Assembly: GCA_022495005.1 (NCBI GenBank)
Contig: JAGYXB010000442.1
Location: 1-64,000 of the forward strand
Length of the DNA stretch: 64,000 nucleotides
Direction of reading: 5' to 3'
Origin: Rhyacophila brunnea
Lineage: Eukaryota > Arthropoda > Insecta > Trichoptera > Rhyacophilidae
The notes under the pieces are model-generated. The model ran no database searches, was not told the origin of the DNA, and was given only the letters and a program-made list of their open reading frames with translations. The translations under genes were made by a program, and so were the position numbers. Numbering within the stretch: the stretch's first letter is position 1; the number at the start of each line of letters is the position of its first letter. Positions 57,260 through 64,000 of this stretch are shown here, in pieces.

Positions 57260-58180
57260 TATAATATATCAATTTTATGATTTTATATATTAATAATAAT
57301 TATAATATATATTAATTATATAATATAATGTAAGTAATGACAATTCGTTTACAAGTCTTGATAATGGCGGTGTTAAAAAACGAAATAGAGTTCGACTACA
57401 AACTAAGTTTGTGAAAATTAATATGAATGAATACAATAGATATTACATATACCCACAACAAAAAAAAGTTTTTCGCCTATACGTAATGTAAACTGTTGCA
57501 TAGTAGGGAATGATATCACTTACAAGGTCATGTTCGTAATATTTAAATGACTCTCTTTATCGGAAAGTGTAAACAAATAATGGGAAATAAATTTTACTGA
57601 AATTAAAATTTTTGTTTCAATTCATGTCACCGCAATAAGTAATTATTACTTAGTATACCTAATATCTGTAGTAAACTCCCTGTGTATACATTTTTTCTGT
57701 CACCAAAAAAACGATGATATCTAATTAAAGATCCATTTATTATCACTAATGGCGCGGCGCTACTGTCCGGTGTGGGCCAGCATTTTCCCCAACATTCCCT
57801 CTCCTTGCCCTTGGGATGCCAGTTGGACACGCCGAGTATCTGGACTCTGGAGGTAGACAAAACTTACACAAACCAAAACATTGTAAATAATAAACGAAAT
57901 AAAAAGTCACGTATAATCTAAGTGTGTATTAAAAAAAACAACTTTCTGAATTAAAAGCAAAATAGATTTTTCCGTATCATTTTTTTATTTACTATACCTG
58001 AGACATGACCCATAATTGCCAAACGTACTTACAATAAATTATTATAGTACAATACTGTACTTTTGATTCAGAGAAAAATGGAACTCTAATTTTAAAGAAT
58101 TCAAGACGGAAAATGTTCCTGTACTGTTTTTTTTTCAGAAATACTATAATCAGCATAGATACCAACACTGTTTACAGTTA
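57260..58180. other. Intergenic stretch, no gene recognised
   Basis: Mostly AT-rich. A GC-richer patch at about 57750-57860 has a 77-codon minus-strand frame with no recognised motif. Confidence 0.35.
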
Positions 58181-58184
58181 TCAT

Positions 58185-58500
58185 CGTCATCATCGTCAGC
58201 CGAAGTCAATCCACTTCTGGACAAAGGCCTCACCCAACTACTTTTACTCTGCTTTCGAGTTCGTCGATCTAGTGGGTTTTAGGGTAATTAATTTTCCGTC
58301 TAATGTCTCTCTGATTTGGTGCTCGAGGCAGTGGTTGTCCATTGAGCGGCATATCCACCACATTACCATTTTTTCACCTACTTGGCGACATCTATTCTGT
58401 GCATGACGTACTCTTGTTTGCCTCTGGTTAGTATTTGATCTTTCCATGTTACTCGTATGTCCAAATATTCTATGCCACGTTTCGCCAGGTATGTAGGTAT
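58185..58500 (-). pseudogene. 3' end of a second RTE-type LINE
   Basis: On the minus strand, broken frames give GIEYLDIRVTWKDQI and RIDVAKxVKKWxCGGYAA, parallel to the C-terminal tail of RTE polymerases (RVxDVAxRVxKLKWxWAGHIA). It ends with CTTTGTCCAGAAGTGGATTG and a (TGATGACGATG)-like tail at 58180-58200. Stops and frameshifts show a dead copy from a different lineage than the 45074 element. Confidence 0.65.
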
Positions 58501-58509
58501 AACGACGCA

Positions 58510-59600
58510 GTTTTTGGATTTTGTATTTTGGATGTTCTTTATTTGTATGAAGTATCAGCAGGTATATGATTCGTGTTTATAATTAGGTTTTACTGCACAA
58601 AATATACTTATATGTTATTAAATTTAATAGCATAAAACTTTAAATACACATAATAATATGTATTCAATCGACATAGCATTAATTAAGTGCAAGCCAATGG
58701 ATTTTCGTCTTTGTGAATGAAATTTAATTTAGTGAATAAAGGTATGATGAAAATGTTGACAATCGCTAGGTACAATTAAAAGGAAATAGGAATGAATCGA
58801 GTTGGTAGATAAGTACGCTTAGTTTTGCTTGCGCTCACTACGAGTACATATTATTATACATAGGTACTACAACTACATGCATACATAATAAGGAATCTAG
58901 TAATTAATTATATTGTTAAGCAGAGTTTACACTTCGTTTTGCTTGATAACAGTCTCTTATAATATGTTGAACTAAAATAATACGATGTGTGTATTATTGT
59001 TCCAACTTTATTCACACATTAAGGTTTGGTTAAAACATAAAATACATTGATGTTTTATTATAAATATCGGAAATCGCACGTTACATTTGGCAAGCAGACT
59101 ATATCACTATATTATATTAAAAATATGAAGAACCTCCCTCTACAAGATTCGTAGACATCAGCAAAAGTTTAGAGGTATTCCGAAAAAATTTCTTCAAATT
59201 GGACTCGAAAAAACGGTACTAACGATGTATCTATAGTCTATGGTACTAACACAAACACGGCGAAAATAATGGCGGTTTGAAAATTTTATGGTGACAGGAC
59301 GAATATTTATTTTAAAGTGGTGCGATGGTAAAAACATGAGTTTCTAGTGTTAAATTGATTTAGGTGAAGTTAGGGGGTTTTGCGGTAGCCCTTATTGCAG
59401 ATATCAGAATCGTGTTTTTGTACGATTACAAAACAAAAAATATGGCCCCGGAGGTAACTAGCTGTTACTAAATAACTCCTAGTAATGTGTAGGTATCTAC
59501 TATAGCACATCTTGTTACTTAAGTTTATATTTTTTGTTTAAAACAATGTAAGTATGTATTTACAATTAAATTGATAAATAGATAAATGAACATTGCTGTT
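58510..59600. other. AT-rich stretch, no gene recognised
   Basis: Short frames only. No repeats with recognisable ends. Confidence 0.35.
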
Positions 59601-59604
59601 CCAA

Positions 59605-59700
59605 AAGCACAATATGGACCGCGATATTTTGAACCCGTGACCAGACGATCAGAAGCGCAGAGTGCTAAAATTTGTCACGCGGTAGATATGTAGATACCTT
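59605..59700 (-). mobile_element. tRNA-derived SINE head fragment
   Basis: The minus strand has AGCACTCTGCGCTTCTGATC then GTCTGGTCACGGGTTCAAAA TATC, an A-box-like start and GGTTCAAAATATC as a decayed B box. Confidence 0.5.
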
Positions 59701-59718
59701 CCATAAAAGATTAAGCCT

Positions 59719-59790
59719 GTTTCAATCCACTACTTGATGAAGGCCTACTCAAGCTCCCTTCATTCTTCTCGGTTCCTTGCCCTTCGCTGT
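59719..59790 (-). pseudogene. Short RTE-type LINE 3' end
   Basis: Minus-strand GAGCTTGAGTAGGCCTTCAT then CAAGTAGTGGATTGAAACAG parallels the end of the 45074 element (GCAGCTTGAAGAGGCCTTCA then TCCAGCAGTGGATAGATTCA). Confidence 0.6.
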
Positions 59791-59849
59791 CAGAGTAATA
59801 ATGTCGCGATGTTTGCTATGCCGCGCGTCTGAACAATGTACCTATTATG

Positions 59850-61470
59850 TCTCTCATTATACAACGTGTGTACGGGAGAGGAGTATGGATTACGAGCATA
59901 TCTTGATCTTGTGGAAGTGAAATACTGAATCTGAAAAAACACTCTTCAAATCAGGGGTGTGCACTCTATGGATCCATCTGGAGTTCGCATTGTAAACCTA
60001 AAATGTGGGGCGAATTGGCTTTTCGATCGACAGCGGGGATTGAATTGCGCACATGCGGGTGCTGTCATAAAAAGGCGATGTCATTTCAATACCCACTTAA
60101 TATTATAATATTTTGGTACTTATATAAAACTAAAATGTAGGTACGTACAAGTTCACACAATGTCCCTCAGTACATCGCCACGTCCCGCGCTTCTTGTCAT
60201 GCCAGTGCTAATCCTAGATATAGAGCTTGTGGATTAGTGTAGGTGTAGAATGTATATAATTATCATTATTGAAGCAACACTGCAACGTGAGCTGATAACT
60301 TCAGACACGATGTCAAAATTCATCCAGTGTACCCCCAAAAATTATATGTATAAAACAATCTCAGGTGACAGGTTGTACGCTCAACCGATACAGCATCGGC
60401 GAAAGTAGTACTTATAGTTAATTCATATTTTATTTGTAATTTATTTATAAATTGATTAAATTGGAAAATTGGATAATACCTAGTTTAAAAAATAGATTAT
60501 GTAAGTAAGTAACTACCCAATTACTTTTTTTCATTATTTAAAAGACTAGGTAATATACAAAACATATTATTTTTAATCTAGTACAAAACAATAAAAAGAA
60601 ATCTCTGATAATACATGGTATGTATAAGCCCGTCTTAATAATAATAATTCAAACCGTATGTATTATTGTCACACTTTTGGTTTTTAGCTTTCTGTAAATA
60701 TTTCGAGTATTAAAAAAATTTGCGAAGAAAATCTTCAGTTTAAATTTGTTCCTCGATTGGTCTGCATGTCAGGCATAGTTCTTGTGATAAAACGTAACCT
60801 TGTTTTACTAAAATTAACATTAAAATCATTAATTTGTAACACTGAATATAATTAATTTATATTATTTTGTCTACGATAAATATCAGTATTTATGTCAAAC
60901 TTTATATAAGTGATTACATTGCAAATTACCCAAAGTGAAGTGAAGTGACAGTGTTCGAAGTGTTTTCAAAAGAAGGTAGGATTACAATGTTAATTTTGTT
61001 ACAATCTAAGCCTAAGCGTTAGGACTCCGCACTGTCAACCGGATCAGGCTAGGAAATTTGTACGTTTTTCATGCGCTATTGTATCAGAAATATATTATAT
61101 TATATTATAAATAATATATTATATTATTATAAGATCAAATTGATGTATAAATAAAACACTTTGAAATATCCAATAAAAATCACCGGAATACTAGAGAACG
61201 ATCGAAGAAAATGGGTAGGTAAGGAAATTAGAAATACAATCACATCCTACTGAAACAAATTGGAACATTTTACTGTCCATAATGTTCCACGAACAACGTG
61301 CTAATTTTTGATCTGAATCCTATCTCTTTCCGATAAGACAAATGTCATAAGTTGTAGGTAAAATTTACATGTAATTCTACCGGGTATCTTTTAAATTTTA
61401 AAATAACTTATTATGTAAATATGGACGTAAGAGTAATATAACCACATTTATTATTTATTCAATATACAGA
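59850..61470. other. AT-rich stretch, no gene recognised
   Basis: A tRNA-like fragment may lie near 60010-60080 (GGGGATTGAATTGCGCACAT). A TA-rich palindromic patch (TATATTATATTATAAATAAT) lies at about 61090. No gene was found. Confidence 0.35.
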
Positions 61471-61479
61471 TCTTCGGAT

Positions 61480-61865
61480 TATACATACCATGGCCCCCAG
61501 AAGGGGGGGCTGACAGGGCTCTAGCCTGGGGGCCCGGGGTCAGGAAGGGCCCGGCGTGACGAGTCGACCAGATAAGTGAGATAAACATAGATCACAAATT
61601 TGCTCTAATAGTAAAAAAAGTCGCTTGCGGCGCTATTTTACTACAATGATATTAATAATTTAAAATATTTGGTTGTACGATGCAATTTTTAACTGTATTT
61701 TAATGGATGTACATATTAAAAATACAGAAAATTGCTAAAAATACACCTTAATTTTATCACGTACCTACACCATTTGGAAAACGCTACTGCAGCGCATCAC
61801 ACTGCCTTTACCCTTAGCGATAGGTAGGGGGCCCGCTTCAGGATGTGGGGGCCACGATACAGACT
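61480..61865 (+). repeat. GC-rich dispersed element, most complete copy
   Basis: Left end AGAAGGGGGGGCTGACAGGG then CTCTAGCCTGGGGGCCCGGG and GGGCCCGGCGTGACGAGTCG. Middle GACCAGATAAGTGAGATAAA and AAGTCGCTTGCGGCGCTATT. Right end TTAGCGATAGGTAGGGGGCC then CGCTTCAGGATGTGGGGGCC. About 385 bp, non-coding. All other copies in this window align to it. Confidence 0.75.
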
Positions 61866-61869
61866 AAAG

Positions 61870-63129
61870 ATGGGAAATAATGGGTAAATGAATAGGTACA
61901 TATCTCAAATTCATCTAAATTTTCTCAATGCTTAGCTAGTCACTCGTGTTTATGGTTCGTTTTTCTTTAGCCCTCGATGTGTGCGGAGTTATTAATATTA
62001 TTATTTGTCCACGCCATCCGCCTCTGTAATACTTATATTAATATAGGTAGGTATATATTGTGTTCGTATCGGCCGACCCTTGATTTACGGTCTTTTGTGA
62101 TATTCGCAATTGTTTATTTTAGATAAGCAAGTATGTGTCCTGAAATGCTGGCTTATTTTTTTTATTTTATTTTAAAAACAATATATACCATAAAGCTCAA
62201 ATTACTTACCCTTTGACTAAAACATGGTTATCAAATCTATTATTATTATTGTATACAATGTGTTATTTATTAATTTATATTATTTTGACCAGCTTGCTTG
62301 ATCGTGTGAAATATGAGATTTGAATAACCTATAAACAAACTTTGTATTAAAAGTATATTAGCCTATGCTTTGTATTGTTGGACTGCACATGTTATTGGTA
62401 CCTATAGGTAGTATTTTTAATATTATATTATTCTTTTATTACTTAGCTCGAGCTATGTGATGAAAAATATGTAGTTGTTGGTTTAGAAACAATATGAATA
62501 AATTGTAATAGGTATATTATACGATTTGACAGCTTTTTTATTCATTCTTCGTTTCGTTTCGTTTGGGCTCAAACTCTAGTTGTGATTTTTGTAAACTAAT
62601 AAACTTTATGAAGACTTGCAAGCTGTCAAAATATAAATCAAACGTAGGTAAGAACTTTTAATATGTCTATGCCGGTTAATACGCAGAGGTACGGAAAATT
62701 AAGTGTTTTTTTTTTAATTGGTTAACACTATTTAATAGACATGAAATTTAAAGACATCCACTGAATAAGCCAACATATTTTTCGTTTAATAAGTAGGTTA
62801 TCAAAATAATGTTAGAAGTTTTCTAAAATCCATCTCAATCGAAAAATCAAACATTCGCAATGAAATATTTAAGAAATACTTCATAAAATAATCGTATGTT
62901 TTTTTATACTGCCTGTATCATAACTAAATAAGTTTGGACTAGGTATTTCGTGTTTTTATTCATTTGAAATTAAATTGCTGAAAGATTATCTACAAAAAAT
63001 GGCATGGATATGTAGGATTTATGGTTTGGATTAAATCCAGCTGCGAAATATGTCAATATGGGTGTAGTTTTAGTAGTTGGACGCACTTGGTAGAAATAAA
63101 TTAATGTTATTTTTCTTCATTATTTTCAG
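61870..63129. other. Intergenic or intronic sequence upstream of the 3'-most gene
   Basis: AT-rich. No frame or repeat of note. Because an acceptor site ends this stretch at 63129, at least its last part is probably intron. Confidence 0.4.
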
Positions 63130-64000
63130 ACAGACGCACGAAAGGCGTGCTGTGGATATTCGTAAACATTGAAGAATTTCAAATAGTTACTTGACAGATT
63201 CTATCGTATATAATCTTGTTTTCTATCGGATGGACCAACTCTTTTACTTATTGATTTTTAATACAACATACGATCTAAACTGATGACAGATGTTCAGTAC
63301 AACAATTTCTGAAATTTATTTTAGAAGGTTACATTAGAAAGTTAACCTATTTTGTGTACGTTCAAAGATCTTTTTACCTATTTTCATATCGATAAAGTCA
63401 TATATTATATTATATATAACAACTAACAATGGCGTTAGTTACCTCAATGTCAAATCTTAGTATAAAACAAGATCAAATATGGAATTCTGACGTTAAAATT
63501 CACACAACAAACTGGGACACTGCAGAAACACATGAATCAAACGCTGTTAGTCAATCTGGAGTAAAACTACAAACATCAGGCGCCCCAGATGCAACGAAGC
63601 ATTATTCAAAATCACCAATGATCTCTGAAAGGGATCGTTTAATTGAGGAACAAATCACTAATTTCCAAATGCTGAAACCTGAAGAACAAACCAATGAATT
63701 AAGATCCTTGTTCATGGGAGATACGGAAAATCTAGTAACATTGAGACCGGTTGATCTTGGTCAAAATCAGCATATCGCACAAAGATGTCATAATCAAAAT
63801 ATATGCGGTCACGAGGATCAGAAAAATCTGATGCTGTACCAGCAGAATAATACTTACAATCCAACAAATGTTGACGATTCTTTTAAAGAAAACTGTAACT
63901 ATTACGTGAAGTCGGTTTCTGCACCAAAGTACAAAAACTACTCGAATAATAATATTATGTATAATAACAATTATACAGCGAATATTCCTAACTATTATAA
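63130..64000 (+). CDS. First coding exon of an unrecognised gene, running off the window
   Basis: Acceptor CATTATTTTCAG ends at 63129, followed by a non-coding leader. ATG at 63429 has good context (ACAATGG) and opens a frame that stays open for 190 codons to the window edge. It starts MALVTSMSNLSIKQDQIWNS and contains RDRLIEEQITNFQMLKPEEQ and, late, a Tyr/Asn-rich run (NNNIMYNNNYTANIPNYY). It has no signal peptide or membrane segment. The low-complexity, Asn/Gln/Ser-rich character is typical of the disordered N-terminus of a regulatory protein such as a transcription factor, but no domain is reached within the window. Codon content is clearly protein-like compared with the AT-rich flanks. 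Confidence 0.75.

Overview
This looks like a window of an insect nuclear genome, most probably an aphid. It is very AT-rich, with many TAGGTA/TACCTA runs as seen in published aphid genomes. Genes are split by GT-AG introns, and non-coding DNA is packed with hAT-type MITEs, tRNA-derived SINEs and RTE-like LINE remnants. No bacterial-style operon, CRISPR array, rRNA or free-standing tRNA gene was seen. The species assignment is an inference from composition and repeat content.

Layout. 1-3070: most of a P-element (THAP9-like) transposase gene with three introns and one frameshift; its 5' end lies outside the window. 3470-5190: tandem array of a ~386-bp exon-like unit, split by a hAT MITE with a perfect 8-bp target duplication. 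5250-30800: no convincing host gene; several hAT elements with exact 8-bp duplications (11780, 13372, 17539, 21390), two of them with decayed transposase, plus a 450-bp inverted duplication, SINEs, a 31-bp minisatellite and an inverted-repeat element. 30300-40510: a cluster of one MITE family (TIR CAGNGCTCGAAATGG), including a composite pair, next to a LINE 3' fragment and one possible minus-strand exon. 43100-47740: nested hAT elements, then a decayed RTE-type LINE on the minus strand. 52029-57231: the best host gene, an intact coding structure of four exons for a small secreted basic protein, with a TATA/Inr promoter and a poly(A) signal. 57700-63100: LINE, SINE and GC-rich repeat fragments. 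63130-64000: start of a second gene whose open frame runs off the window.

How it fits together. The region is repeat-dominated, and its two best host genes lie in the last 12 kb. The secreted protein has a signal peptide, a run of NHT glycosylation sequons, a Gly/Asp/Lys-rich middle, a polybasic C-terminus and two identical RHKR sites. That is compatible with a processed secreted protein or a salivary effector, but no known family was recognised. Most of the remaining biology is transposon history: nested insertions, composite MITEs and opposed duplicated segments.
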